Below, in pieces: positions 34,005-42,550 of a stretch of DNA of 64,000 nt. The notes below the pieces were generated by a model. That model searched no databases. It had not been told where the DNA came from and was given only the letters and a program-made list of their open reading frames with translations. This DNA comes from Pedobacter antarcticus (lineage in GTDB: Bacteria; Bacteroidota; Bacteroidia; Sphingobacteriales; Sphingobacteriaceae): NCBI RefSeq assembly GCF_900112985.1, contig NZ_FONS01000005.1, positions 62,001 through 126,000 of the forward strand, in the 5' to 3' direction. Numbering within the stretch: the stretch's first letter is position 1; each line of letters begins with the position of its first letter. Position numbers and translations under genes: made by a program.

Positions 34005-36464
34005 ATGAATAATTGGTTAAAAAGGAATGGCATACACCTGGCCATCTGTGCGTTTTTTGTAATTTTATGTTTCGTTTATTTCAGTCCTGTTCTTCAGGGA
34101 AAGGCTCCTGCACAAGGTGATGTGCTGCAGGCAAAAGCCATGCAGAAAGAGATAATGGATTACAAAGCCAAAGACGGCAAAGGTCCGTTATGGACCAATC
34201 AGATGTTCGGCGGAATGCCTGCGTACCAGATCTGGGTTCAATATCCACTAAACTTAACAACTTACGGGATCTCAATAATTAAGGATATACTACCTGATCC
34301 CGTCGGAACAGTGCTGGTTTATCTTTTGGGCGCCTATCTGCTATTCTGTGTAATGAAAATAAATCCCTGGCTCGCTGCAGCCGGTGCGATTGCTTTTGCA
34401 TTCACCTCCTACAACTTTATTATTATTGCTGCGGGGCATAGTAACAAGGCCCTTGCTATAGGTCTTTTTGCACCGATTCTTGCAGGTATTATTCTCACTT
34501 TCAGAGGCAAGTATCTGATGGGTGCGTCACTTACGGCACTTTTTTTAGCATTAAATCTGCGTGCGAACCACGTTCAGATGACCTATTATTTCCTCTTGGC
34601 TTTGCTAATTTATGTCGGAATTGAAATCTATCACGCAGTAAAAGCCAATAAAACGAAAGAACTAACCAAAGTGTTGTCTTACCTCGGATTAGCTATTGTA
34701 CTTTCCGTTATGGTTAATGCAAGTAATCTCTGGACTACTTACGAGTACGGTAAAGAAACTATACGTGGTAAATCAAACCTTACTGCAGACTCGTACGAGC
34801 CAGATAACGGCTTACCAAAAGATTATGCCTATCAGTGGAGCCAGGGTGTAGGTGAATCTTTGACTTTTCTGATTCCTGATTTATATGGAGGGGGTAATGA
34901 ACGTCTGGATGCTAATTCCAATGTGGCTAAAGAACTGGCCAAAGTAGGCGCTACACCTGAGCAGGCTGCGGGTTTCGCACAGCAATTGCCTGTTTACTGG
35001 GGAGAGAAACCATTTACCGCAGGTCCTTATTACTTCGGAGCAATTATTTGTATGCTTTTTATATTCGGCCTTTTTATCGTAAAGAGCAGAATGAAATGGT
35101 GGATTTTATCGACTACGATCTTGTTCCTTCTCCTCTCTTTTGGTAAAAACTTCCCGTTTATATCAGATATATTTTTCGACTATGTGCCGCTGTATAACAA
35201 GTTCAGGGCTGTTGAGTCCATTCTCGCAGTTATTGGGCTTTTGTTCCCAATACTGGCTTTACTTGCAGTTAAAGAGGCACAGGAAGGGCAATATGATAAA
35301 GCATATATACTGAAAAAGTTATATTGGTCTTTCGGAATTACGGGTGGCTTTGCGCTGATTGTTGCGGTGGTCCCTACGTTATTTTTCAGCTTTAAAACAT
35401 CATCTCATCAGCAGTTTCTGGATGCACTTGCACAGAACTTCGGCAATGACAGGAATATCGCTTTGGCGATTGGAAATGCATTGGTAGACGATCGCGCTGC
35501 ATTTGCACGCGCAGACGCTATGCGTACTTTATTGTTCTTGATTATTGGTTTCGGATTAATCTGGGCATTAATTACAGATAAGATGAAGAAGGAAGCCGTG
35601 TTCGGTCTACTGGCTTTTGTTACGTTGATTGATATGTGGCAGGTAGATAAAAGATATCTGAATAATACAAATTTCGTTTCTAAAGCGAGTTTAAATAATC
35701 ATTATCAGCCAAGGGATGTCGATACTTTCATTATGGCCGACAAGGATCCCGATTTCCGGGTTTATGACGCCTCAATCCCAACCTTCACTAATGCAGATGC
35801 ATCCTATTTCCATAAAACAGTTGGTGGTGCACATTCGGCCCGTTTAAAACGTATTCAGGAATTAATCGACCACCAGTTCACGAAAAGTGTAAATCAAGAC
35901 GTGCTGGATATGTTGAATACTAAATATATTATTACTCAGGATCGCCAGACAGGCGCCTATAAAATGCAGCGTAACGCTACAGCTGCTGGTAATGCCTGGT
36001 TTGTAGATCGCGTTCAGTTTGTTAAAAATGCAGATGAGGAAATGAAAGCTGTCAGCAGTTTTGATCCTAAAAAAGAAGCGATTGTAGACATCGCCTTTAA
36101 AGACAGACTTGATACCGCACGCGCTGGTGTTCCTGGAAATTCTGCCTTGATTAAACTGGATAGCTATCATCCTGATCATATGGTGTACTCTTACAGTGCG
36201 CCTAGAGATGTTGTTGCTGTATTCTCAGAAGTATATTATGATAAGGGCTGGAAAATGCTGGTAGATGGTGTCGAAAAGCCTTATTTCAGAGCTGACTATA
36301 TCTTGCGTGCTGCGCAACTGCCTGCAGGAAATCATAAAGTAGAATTTGTCTTCCATCCAACTTCTTATTATCTGGGTGAAAAAATATCACTTGCCGGATC
36401 TTTGATCCTGCTTGCAGGTTTAGGCTTTGCATTCTACACAGATCAGAAGAAGAAAAAAGCTTAA
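34005..36464 (+). CDS. YfhO family multi-spanning membrane protein
   Basis: 819 residues. About 12 hydrophobic segments in the first 560 residues and one more near the C-terminus; the remainder is a soluble domain (about 580-770). It has the GT-C-like pattern of YfhO/DUF2079-type proteins, including TNQMFGGMPAYQI in the first loop and LDMWQVDKRYL-like IDMWQVDKRYLN before the soluble part. Some YfhO proteins act in glycosylation of lipoteichoic acid in Firmicutes; in Bacteroidota the role is unknown. It stands alone between a -7 box and a strong terminator. Confidence 0.85.
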   Translation: MNNWLKRNGIHLAICAFFVILCFVYFSPVLQGKAPAQGDVLQAKAMQKEIMDYKAKDGKGPLWTNQMFGGMPAYQIWVQYPLNLTTYGISIIKDILPDPVGTVLVYLLGAYLLFCVMKINPWLAAAGAIAFAFTSYNFIIIAAGHSNKALAIGLFAPILAGIILTFRGKYLMGASLTALFLALNLRANHVQMTYYFLLALLIYVGIEIYHAVKANKTKELTKVLSYLGLAIVLSVMVNASNLWTTYEYGKETIRGKSNLTADSYEPDNGLPKDYAYQWSQGVGESLTFLIPDLYGGGNERLDANSNVAKELAKVGATPEQAAGFAQQLPVYWGEKPFTAGPYYFGAIICMLFIFGLFIVKSRMKWWILSTTILFLLLSFGKNFPFISDIFFDYVPLYNKFRAVESILAVIGLLFPILALLAVKEAQEGQYDKAYILKKLYWSFGITGGFALIVAVVPTLFFSFKTSSHQQFLDALAQNFGNDRNIALAIGNALVDDRAAFARADAMRTLLFLIIGFGLIWALITDKMKKEAVFGLLAFVTLIDMWQVDKRYLNNTNFVSKASLNNHYQPRDVDTFIMADKDPDFRVYDASIPTFTNADASYFHKTVGGAHSARLKRIQELIDHQFTKSVNQDVLDMLNTKYIITQDRQTGAYKMQRNATAAGNAWFVDRVQFVKNADEEMKAVSSFDPKKEAIVDIAFKDRLDTARAGVPGNSALIKLDSYHPDHMVYSYSAPRDVVAVFSEVYYDKGWKMLVDGVEKPYFRADYILRAAQLPAGNHKVEFVFHPTSYYLGEKISLAGSLILLAGLGFAFYTDQKKKKA

Positions 36465-36529
36465 GACATTCCCTTTTAGAAAGGCCGGGAATTTGCGGCG
36501 ACTTTTATAATAAATAGAAACTAGATTTT

Positions 36530-36562
36530 AAAGCAGTAACGATTCGTTACTGCTTTTTTTTT
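36530..36562 (+). terminator. Intrinsic terminator of the YfhO gene
   Basis: 11-bp stem (36530-36540 and 36546-36556) with a 5-nt loop and a run of T residues, 66 bp after the stop. Confidence 0.88.
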
Positions 36563-36617
36563 GAACTGAGCTGAGACAAATTCCTGATTTTGTTTTGATT
36601 TGGGAGTACATTGAAAG

Positions 36618-36716
36618 GGTATTGATACGGTGTTGAGTCGGTATTGATACGGTAAAATGGTAAATCAACACCGATTCAACACCGTGTCAATACCGACTTA
36701 ATACCGCGTCAGTATT
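36618..36716. repeat. Inverted array of 11-bp units
   Basis: Plus-strand units at 36618-36628, 36629-36639 and 36640-36650 (GGTATTGATAC, GGTGTTGAGTC, GGTATTGATAC) plus a GGT stub. After a 12-bp spacer come minus-strand units: a partial one at 36666-36672, then 36673-36683, 36684-36694, 36695-36705 and a degenerate 36706-36716. The consensus unit is GGTRTTGAnwC. The halves can pair over about 36 bp with a few mismatches. The rest of the 36465-36831 region holds only the terminator and a weak promoter. Confidence 0.9.
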
Positions 36717-36831
36717 CAGCAATGTTAACAAGTTCGTATGATCATCTCTATTTAACATTCACTTAACCTGCCAAACTGATCTTTGTATAAGTTAATATGT
36801 GTTAGTGTATAATCCTAATTATCGTAAACGG

Positions 36832-37680
36832 ATGATATCTAAAAGAGTAGTCGAAATTGTCGTGATCTCCGATGTTCATCTGGGTACTTATGGTTGCCAG
36901 GCCAGAGAGTTGCTCAGGTATCTGAAAAGTATCAAGCCGAAGATGATTATTTTGAATGGCGATATCATTGATATCTGGCAGTTCAGTAAAAGGTACTGGC
37001 CGGAGACGCATATGAAGGTGGTACGAAAGCTAATGAAATTTGTTGTGGAAGGTGTTCCGGTGTATTACCTGACGGGTAATCACGACGAGATGCTACGCAA
37101 ATTTGCGGGGATGAATATGGGCAGTTTTCACTTGGAAAATAAGCTTGTGCTGGAATTAGACGGGAAGAAAGTCTGGTTCTTTCACGGCGATATTTTTGAT
37201 GTCACGATGCAGCATTCTAAATGGCTCGCAAAATTGGGCGCCATAGGCTATGACAGTCTAATTTTGTTAAACAGCAGTGTGAACTGGTTTCTTAAATTAA
37301 TGGGAAAGGAAAAAATGAGCTTCTCAAAAAAAATTAAGGCGAAGTTTAAAGATGCAGTTAAGTTTATCAATAGTTTTGAACAGACAGCTGCAGAGGTTGC
37401 AGTAGAGGAAGGCTATCAGTATGTGGTCTGCGGACATATCCATCAACCGGAGATGAAGCAGGTGAAAACAGATGGGGGGCAGGTTGTTTACTTGAACAGC
37501 GGCGATTGGGTGGAAAACATGACCGCTCTGGAGTATCAGGACGGGGCCTGGAGTATTTTCAGGTATGAGCAGCATGACTTCGGACAAGATGAGCAGGAAG
37601 AAGGTTTACTGTCTGATAGTGAAGATCTGCGCAGTAAACTAGATATAGGTCTTTTGCTGCAAAAGATGAAAGTAGGCTGA
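36832..37680 (+). CDS. LpxH-like metallophosphoesterase (UDP-2,3-diacylglucosamine diphosphatase family)
   Basis: 282 residues from ATG 36832; a GTG at 36799 would add 11 residues, but similarity begins with VEIVVISDVHLGTYG. Calcineurin-like motifs are complete: ISDVHLG (Asp, His), ILNGDIID (GD), LTGNHDE (GNHD), FFHGDIFD, CGHIHQPE (GHIH) and LNSGDWVEN. The family includes LpxH/LpxH2, which releases UMP from UDP-diacylglucosamine in lipid A synthesis; with no lpx genes nearby this is only a likely assignment. It is followed after 1 bp by a glycosyltransferase gene, so the two are coupled. Confidence 0.85.
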   Translation: MISKRVVEIVVISDVHLGTYGCQARELLRYLKSIKPKMIILNGDIIDIWQFSKRYWPETHMKVVRKLMKFVVEGVPVYYLTGNHDEMLRKFAGMNMGSFHLENKLVLELDGKKVWFFHGDIFDVTMQHSKWLAKLGAIGYDSLILLNSSVNWFLKLMGKEKMSFSKKIKAKFKDAVKFINSFEQTAAEVAVEEGYQYVVCGHIHQPEMKQVKTDGGQVVYLNSGDWVENMTALEYQDGAWSIFRYEQHDFGQDEQEEGLLSDSEDLRSKLDIGLLLQKMKVG

Positions 37681-37681
37681 G

Positions 37682-38668
37682 ATGAAGATACTCTATGCCA
37701 TACAGGGAACAGGAAACGGTCATATAAGCCGGGCCAGGGAAATTATCCCTGTTTTACAGCAGTATGGTGAGGTGAATCTTTTAATCAGCGGCACACAGGC
37801 CGATGTGAAATTAACTCAACCTGTGCGGCATCAGCTTCACGGCTTTAGTTTTATTTTCGGAAAAAAGGGTGGCGTTGATCATTATGCGACATGGAGGCAG
37901 ATGAACCTTCCGCGCCTGGTTAGAGACATGCGTAGTATCCCACTTAAGGATTATGATCTTGTGCTGAACGATTTTGAGCCGGTGACAGCCTGGGCATGCA
38001 GATTGAAGGGCATTACAAGTGTGGCTTTAAGCCATCAGGCTTCTTTCTTTTCACCACTTGTTCCAAAAGCGACGGGCGCAGGCTGGGAAAAAATGATCCT
38101 CAAATATTATGCACCAGCCACCAGGCACATTGGGTTCCACTTCGAGCCCTACGACGACTTTATTCATACGCCTGTGATCCGAAAGGCAATCAGAGAGCTC
38201 AAAATAACCAACGCAGGACATTATACAGTTTACTTACCAGCAATGGATGAGAAGCATCTGTTACCCTTACTGCATCAGTTTTCAGATCAGCAGTGGCATG
38301 TGTTTTCTAAACACAGCCGTCAGGAGTATGTTAGTGCTAACGTGTGGGTGCGACCCGTTCATCATGATCAGTTTAATGCGAGTCTGGCTTCTGCTGCCGG
38401 ACTGCTGACCGGAGGCGGGTTCGAAGGGCCATCTGAAGCATTGTTTCTAGGTAAAAAACTCTTGGTTATTCCAATGAAATCCCAGTATGAACAGCATTGT
38501 AATGCTTTTGCACTCGAGAAAATGGGTTTTCCTGTGATCTGGCCCGGTCAAAAGAAATGGGAGGGAATTATACGCTCCTGGCTTGCTATGCCGGAAGGCC
38601 GGTGTTATAATTTTCCAGATGAAACATCGGTTGTGATTGACAAACTTGTCAGTTCTTTTGCCAGATAA
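37682..38668 (+). CDS. Glycosyltransferase family protein (MurG/GT28-like)
   Basis: 328 residues. N-terminal ILYAIQGTGNGHISRAREI is the GT28-like acceptor loop (GxGHxxR), and the C-terminal LLTGGGFEGPSEALFLGKKLLVIPMKSQYEQHCNA is the donor-binding Gly-rich loop with Glu and Gln. The size fits the Glyco_trans_1_3 type. It is probably a lipid-linked glycosyl transfer enzyme. It starts 1 bp after the LpxH-like gene, which supports a joint role in an outer-membrane glycolipid or lipid A modification (inference). Confidence 0.82.
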   Translation: MKILYAIQGTGNGHISRAREIIPVLQQYGEVNLLISGTQADVKLTQPVRHQLHGFSFIFGKKGGVDHYATWRQMNLPRLVRDMRSIPLKDYDLVLNDFEPVTAWACRLKGITSVALSHQASFFSPLVPKATGAGWEKMILKYYAPATRHIGFHFEPYDDFIHTPVIRKAIRELKITNAGHYTVYLPAMDEKHLLPLLHQFSDQQWHVFSKHSRQEYVSANVWVRPVHHDQFNASLASAAGLLTGGGFEGPSEALFLGKKLLVIPMKSQYEQHCNAFALEKMGFPVIWPGQKKWEGIIRSWLAMPEGRCYNFPDETSVVIDKLVSSFAR

Positions 38669-38698
38669 ATTTCTTTACTTTGCCAATCTATCAATGGC

Positions 38699-39679
38699 AT
38701 GATCAATCAATTCAAAACTTTAAACCCCATAAACCTGTTGCTGCTTTTTGCATATACATTTTTTATGCGGATTGCTTTTTTAATAAACCCACCGCCAAGG
38801 CTGAACTTCGAGTTTTTGGAATCGTACACTAAATTTATGATTCAGATTCCGCTGGGCAGTTCGATGTCTGTGACTGGAAATATCATGCTCGCCGGCGTTT
38901 TAATCTACATTCAGGCGATTTATTTTAACCGGATCGTCAACAATCATCAACTTCTTGCGAAACCAAGTTTCTTACCTGCATTGCTTTACATTACAGGTGC
39001 AAGTTTATTCGATCCATTTCTGATACTGAGCCCTGTTCTGATCTGCAATTTTTTGCTGATTCTTGTGATGGATAAATTGCTTAAAATCGGAAAAGCGCCG
39101 AATGCAATTATGCTCATGTTTGATGTTGGATTGTTTATCGCATTAGGGACACTGATCTATTTTCCTTTTGTGATGATGTTGCTCCTGATCTGGCTGAGTT
39201 TATTGTTGTACAGAAGTTTCAACTGGAGAGAATGGATCTCCGGACTCGTCGGTTTTCTCAGTATAACGTTCTTTCTGGCCGTATTTTACTATTGGAATGA
39301 CAGTTTGAATATGTTTTATCAAATCTGGCTACCATTAAAAAATAAGTTCCCTTCGGTGTTTACAATCCACTATAATGATTATCTGGTTCTCCTTCCGGTG
39401 GTTATCATGATGGTTCTTGCCCTCATTCAGCTGAGAGAAAACTTTTTTAGAAGTTTTATTAGTACAAGAAAGGCTTTTCAGATGCTTTTCTTCATGTTTC
39501 TGATTGCAATTTTAAGCTGCTACACGAAATCTAACTTTAAACTTTATCATTTCCTGTTATGTGTTCCTCCAGGTGCAGTTTTGCTCGCTTATTATTTTTC
39601 TAATGCTACAAAACGCTGGTTCTATGAAAGTTTGTTCCTGATACTCGTTATTGCGATCCAATTCTTTTTGTTTGTTTAA
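38699..39679 (+). CDS. DUF6427-like multi-spanning membrane protein
   Basis: 326 residues, about 9 hydrophobic segments, start ATG 38699. The N-terminal FKTLNPINLLLLFAYTFFMRI and central LNFYRSFNWREWISGLVG-like LLLYRSFNWREWISG resemble the Bacteroidota DUF6427 family. No catalytic motif is seen; function unknown. It lies 30 bp after the glycosyltransferase gene in the same direction, so an envelope role is possible. Confidence 0.7.
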   Translation: MINQFKTLNPINLLLLFAYTFFMRIAFLINPPPRLNFEFLESYTKFMIQIPLGSSMSVTGNIMLAGVLIYIQAIYFNRIVNNHQLLAKPSFLPALLYITGASLFDPFLILSPVLICNFLLILVMDKLLKIGKAPNAIMLMFDVGLFIALGTLIYFPFVMMLLLIWLSLLLYRSFNWREWISGLVGFLSITFFLAVFYYWNDSLNMFYQIWLPLKNKFPSVFTIHYNDYLVLLPVVIMMVLALIQLRENFFRSFISTRKAFQMLFFMFLIAILSCYTKSNFKLYHFLLCVPPGAVLLAYYFSNATKRWFYESLFLILVIAIQFFLFV

Positions 39680-39700
39680 CCTTTTTTAACAATTTGATAC

Positions 39701-39730
39701 CTTGAAACTTGGTAAAGATTAATAGCTTTG
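39701..39730 (+). promoter_or_regulatory. Promoter of coaX
   Basis: The -7 box TAGCTTTG is at 39723-39730 and a CTTG that could act as -33 box at 39701-39704, with 18 bp between. The predicted start near 39735 supports the ATG at 39787 over the upstream TTG at 39742. Confidence 0.55.
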
Positions 39731-39786
39731 TAAAATGAAGTTTGGAGTTGTCAATTTCCCGGAGCAGGTTACGTTCATACAGGCTA

Positions 39787-40542
39787 ATGCATAATCTGGT
39801 TATTGATATAGGCAACACTAATACTAAATTAGCTGTTTTTAAAGGTAAACTGCTGGTTTTTTTTCAAAGCGTTCCCGAACTGAATAAGGCCACTCTGGCA
39901 AGTTTTATAAAGGAACAAGGCGTAGAATATGCTGCGCTTTCGAGTGTGAAACCTGAAGATCCTGAATTGATCTCGGTTTTAAAAGCCAATACGAAATATT
40001 TGCCTTTTTCGACCCGGCTGAATACCGGTGTCCAAAACCATTACCAGACCCTGTCAACGCTGGGTCAGGACAGGTGGGCTAAAATTATAGCTGTTCATCA
40101 GGGTTTTCCGGGGCAGAATTGCCTGGTTATAGATGCAGGAACCTGTATAACCTATGATCTGCTCGACGATCAGGAAAGATATTTTGGAGGAAGTATCAGT
40201 TTAGGCGTGCAAATGCGCTTCCAGGCTCTTCACCATTTTACCGGTAAATTGCCTCTGGTGGGCTGGGACAGGGAAGTTCAGCGTATTCCCGATGGGATTA
40301 GTACCGATACTGCTATTACCAATGGCGTATTACAAGGAGTAGTAAATGAAGTAGAGGGTTTTATTGCCCTGCATAATAATAAATATAAAAACCTGAAGGT
40401 TGTGATTACAGGAGGAGATGCCGCATTTTTGCTTGATCAGTTAAAAAACAGCAATTATGCCTCTCAAATTAGTCATGATCCTTATCTGGTATTAAAAGGA
40501 TTAAACGAAGTCATTGCATTCGAATATGTACAAAAAGATTAA
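39787..40542 (+). CDS. coaX: Type III pantothenate kinase
   Basis: 251 residues from ATG 39787. N-terminal LVIDIGNTNTKLAVF is the phosphate-binding motif of CoaX; TLGQDRWAKIIA and VIDAGTCITYDLL (second ATP/pantothenate motif) and GGSISLGVQMR follow. It phosphorylates pantothenate in the first step of CoA synthesis. The 3' end overlaps the next gene by 17 bp, so translation of the outer membrane protein is probably coupled. Confidence 0.95.
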   Translation: MHNLVIDIGNTNTKLAVFKGKLLVFFQSVPELNKATLASFIKEQGVEYAALSSVKPEDPELISVLKANTKYLPFSTRLNTGVQNHYQTLSTLGQDRWAKIIAVHQGFPGQNCLVIDAGTCITYDLLDDQERYFGGSISLGVQMRFQALHHFTGKLPLVGWDREVQRIPDGISTDTAITNGVLQGVVNEVEGFIALHNNKYKNLKVVITGGDAAFLLDQLKNSNYASQISHDPYLVLKGLNEVIAFEYVQKD

Positions 40543-41851
40543 TTATATCACTGCAGTTTTAGTTCTGCTGGCCAGCATTTCTGTAAATGCACAAATTACT
40601 AGTCAGTCACCTTACTCAAGGTTTGGAATTGGTAATCTTATGGGTTCTCCGCTTCCGCAGTTTCGGGCTATGGGAGGAGTATCTACGGCTATCAATAAAC
40701 CAACAGGCTACAACAATATTAACGTACAGAATCCAGCGTCTTATGGTGGAATCCGTTTAACAACCATTGATGTGGGGCTGGCAGGAAGTATTGTTAACCT
40801 GTCCAGGGGGTCTGATAAAAGCAGTTCTTTTAACGGAACCCTGAGCCATTTGACGATTGCAATGCCAATTACTAAAAAGTCGGCAATGAGTTTTGGTGTA
40901 ATGCCTTATTCTCAGGTAGGTTATGATTTTGCAGAAAAAGGTACAATTTCCAGTGGTTCAAATACTGGAAATCCCGCTACTCAAAATGTGTCTAATATTT
41001 ATACAGGTGAGGGTGGTTTAACAAAAGCTTATATCGGTTATGGTTACCAGATAGGCGATCATTTACGTATCGGAGGTAATGTTGAGTACCTTTTCGGAAA
41101 TATTATTCAGGACAGAAGAGTTGAGTTTGAAGATCCTGTAGCTATGGCTACCCGTCTGAGAAATGAAAATAGTATCGGAGGAGTTAACTTCTCTTATGGT
41201 ATTCAGTATGATATCAAATTAAATTCAAAAACATCACTGAACTTCGGGTATTCCGGCTCATCGGCAAATGATATTAATTCAACCCGCAGCTATGTTGCTT
41301 CGAAATACAGGATAGGCAGCGAAACTGATGGAACTGGAAACACGACGGTAGAGTCAATTGATTCTTTAAAATCGGGAAAGTCAAGCCTGAGAGTGCCTTT
41401 AACGCATAATTTTGGTATTGCCTTACAACGCGATAATAAATGGGTTATAGGTGCTGATTTCAGGATGGGTAGCTGGTCTAAATTTAGCTTAAACAAGGTT
41501 AATCAGGGATTAGAAGATAGTTACGGTGTATCGGTCGGTGGCCAGATTACTCCAGATATTACCTCCATTAATAGTTATTTCAAAAGAGTCGATTACCGTT
41601 TTGGCTTGAGCTATGATAAATCTTATATTAAACTTGCCGATAAAGATGTGAAAGAAATGGCACTGAGTTTCGGTCTGGGATTACCTTTGGCAAACGCGCT
41701 GACAACAAGAGCGTTCTATAAAGTGAATTTTACAACTGAGATCGGTAAACGCGGCACAATGCAGGCAAATGCATTGCAGGAAAACTTTATCAATCTGCGC
41801 CTTGGATTCACACTTAACGATATGTGGTTCAGAAGATTTAAATTTGACTAA
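40526..41851 (+). CDS. Outer-membrane beta-barrel protein (porin-like, unknown function)
   Basis: 441 residues from ATG 40526. A signal peptide (about 1-22, ending SVNAQ) is followed by SPYSRFGIGNL, typical of a Bacteroidota outer-membrane protein often encoded next to coaX and lptC. The rest shows alternating beta strands with many Gly, Asn and Tyr residues and ends in MWFRRFKFD. It is perhaps a FadL/OmpP1-like barrel; the substrate is unknown. The ATG lies 17 bp inside coaX and the stop overlaps the lptC start by one base. Confidence 0.78.
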   Translation: MYKKINYITAVLVLLASISVNAQITSQSPYSRFGIGNLMGSPLPQFRAMGGVSTAINKPTGYNNINVQNPASYGGIRLTTIDVGLAGSIVNLSRGSDKSSSFNGTLSHLTIAMPITKKSAMSFGVMPYSQVGYDFAEKGTISSGSNTGNPATQNVSNIYTGEGGLTKAYIGYGYQIGDHLRIGGNVEYLFGNIIQDRRVEFEDPVAMATRLRNENSIGGVNFSYGIQYDIKLNSKTSLNFGYSGSSANDINSTRSYVASKYRIGSETDGTGNTTVESIDSLKSGKSSLRVPLTHNFGIALQRDNKWVIGADFRMGSWSKFSLNKVNQGLEDSYGVSVGGQITPDITSINSYFKRVDYRFGLSYDKSYIKLADKDVKEMALSFGLGLPLANALTTRAFYKVNFTTEIGKRGTMQANALQENFINLRLGFTLNDMWFRRFKFD

Positions 41852-42423
41852 TGCAAACTGCCGGTATACTTTTCCGATTGGCTATACTGTGCATGATCCC
41901 GCTTTTTTTAAGTTCCTGCAATGAAGACGACTTAAAAAAAGCGGCTAAAATATCCGCAAAAAAAGTTACGCTCACCAGAGACCGATCCCTGCGCGTAGAC
42001 ATTACATTTAGTGATTCTGCCGTTGTTAAAGCTAAAGGCTATGCGCCTGTACTGGATCAGGTTAACCCTTCTGAAGGAAGTAAATATCAGGAGATGCCGG
42101 GAGGAGTTAAAATAACATTCTTCGATCCACTGCAGAAAGTTACTGGTACAATCACTTCTGATTATGCTATCCGTAAAGAGACAGAAGGGATTACTATTTT
42201 CAAAAAGAATGTCGTAGTAGTTCGTGAAGATCTGACCTTTAACACGGAAGAGCTCACCTGGGACGAACGCAAAAAAAAATACTTCTCTCCACGTGGAATT
42301 GTGACCAGACCAGACGGTACAATTCTCAACGCTGTTAATTTCAGTGCACCCGAAGATTTCAGCTCTGTAGATTTCGAACAAGGCTCAGGGGAGACCTTTG
42401 TTAAGGGCGATCTGACTCCATAA
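41851..42423 (+). CDS. lptC: LPS export protein LptC
   Basis: 190 residues. A lipoprotein-type N-terminus ends in FLSSCNED (Cys at about 23), unlike the single TM of proteobacterial LptC. The LptC-like beta-jellyroll follows (VKAKGYAPVLDQ, GVKITFFDP, SDYAIRKETEGITIFKKNVVV, GIVTRPDGTIL). Such Bacteroidota LptC-type proteins carry LPS from the LptBFG transporter to the periplasmic bridge. The gene overlaps the barrel gene by one base and lies before the PpiD-like foldase. Confidence 0.83.
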   Translation: MQTAGILFRLAILCMIPLFLSSCNEDDLKKAAKISAKKVTLTRDRSLRVDITFSDSAVVKAKGYAPVLDQVNPSEGSKYQEMPGGVKITFFDPLQKVTGTITSDYAIRKETEGITIFKKNVVVVREDLTFNTEELTWDERKKKYFSPRGIVTRPDGTILNAVNFSAPEDFSSVDFEQGSGETFVKGDLTP

Positions 42424-42550
42424 TAGCTAGATTACATAAACCCTATTCCCTTAATTTTTAAATACTTATTCAAATACATTTTATTGTTTTCTTTTTTTGG
42501 CAAAAGTTGTATCTTGCGCGCTCTTAAAAAAAATATAAATAATAGATATT

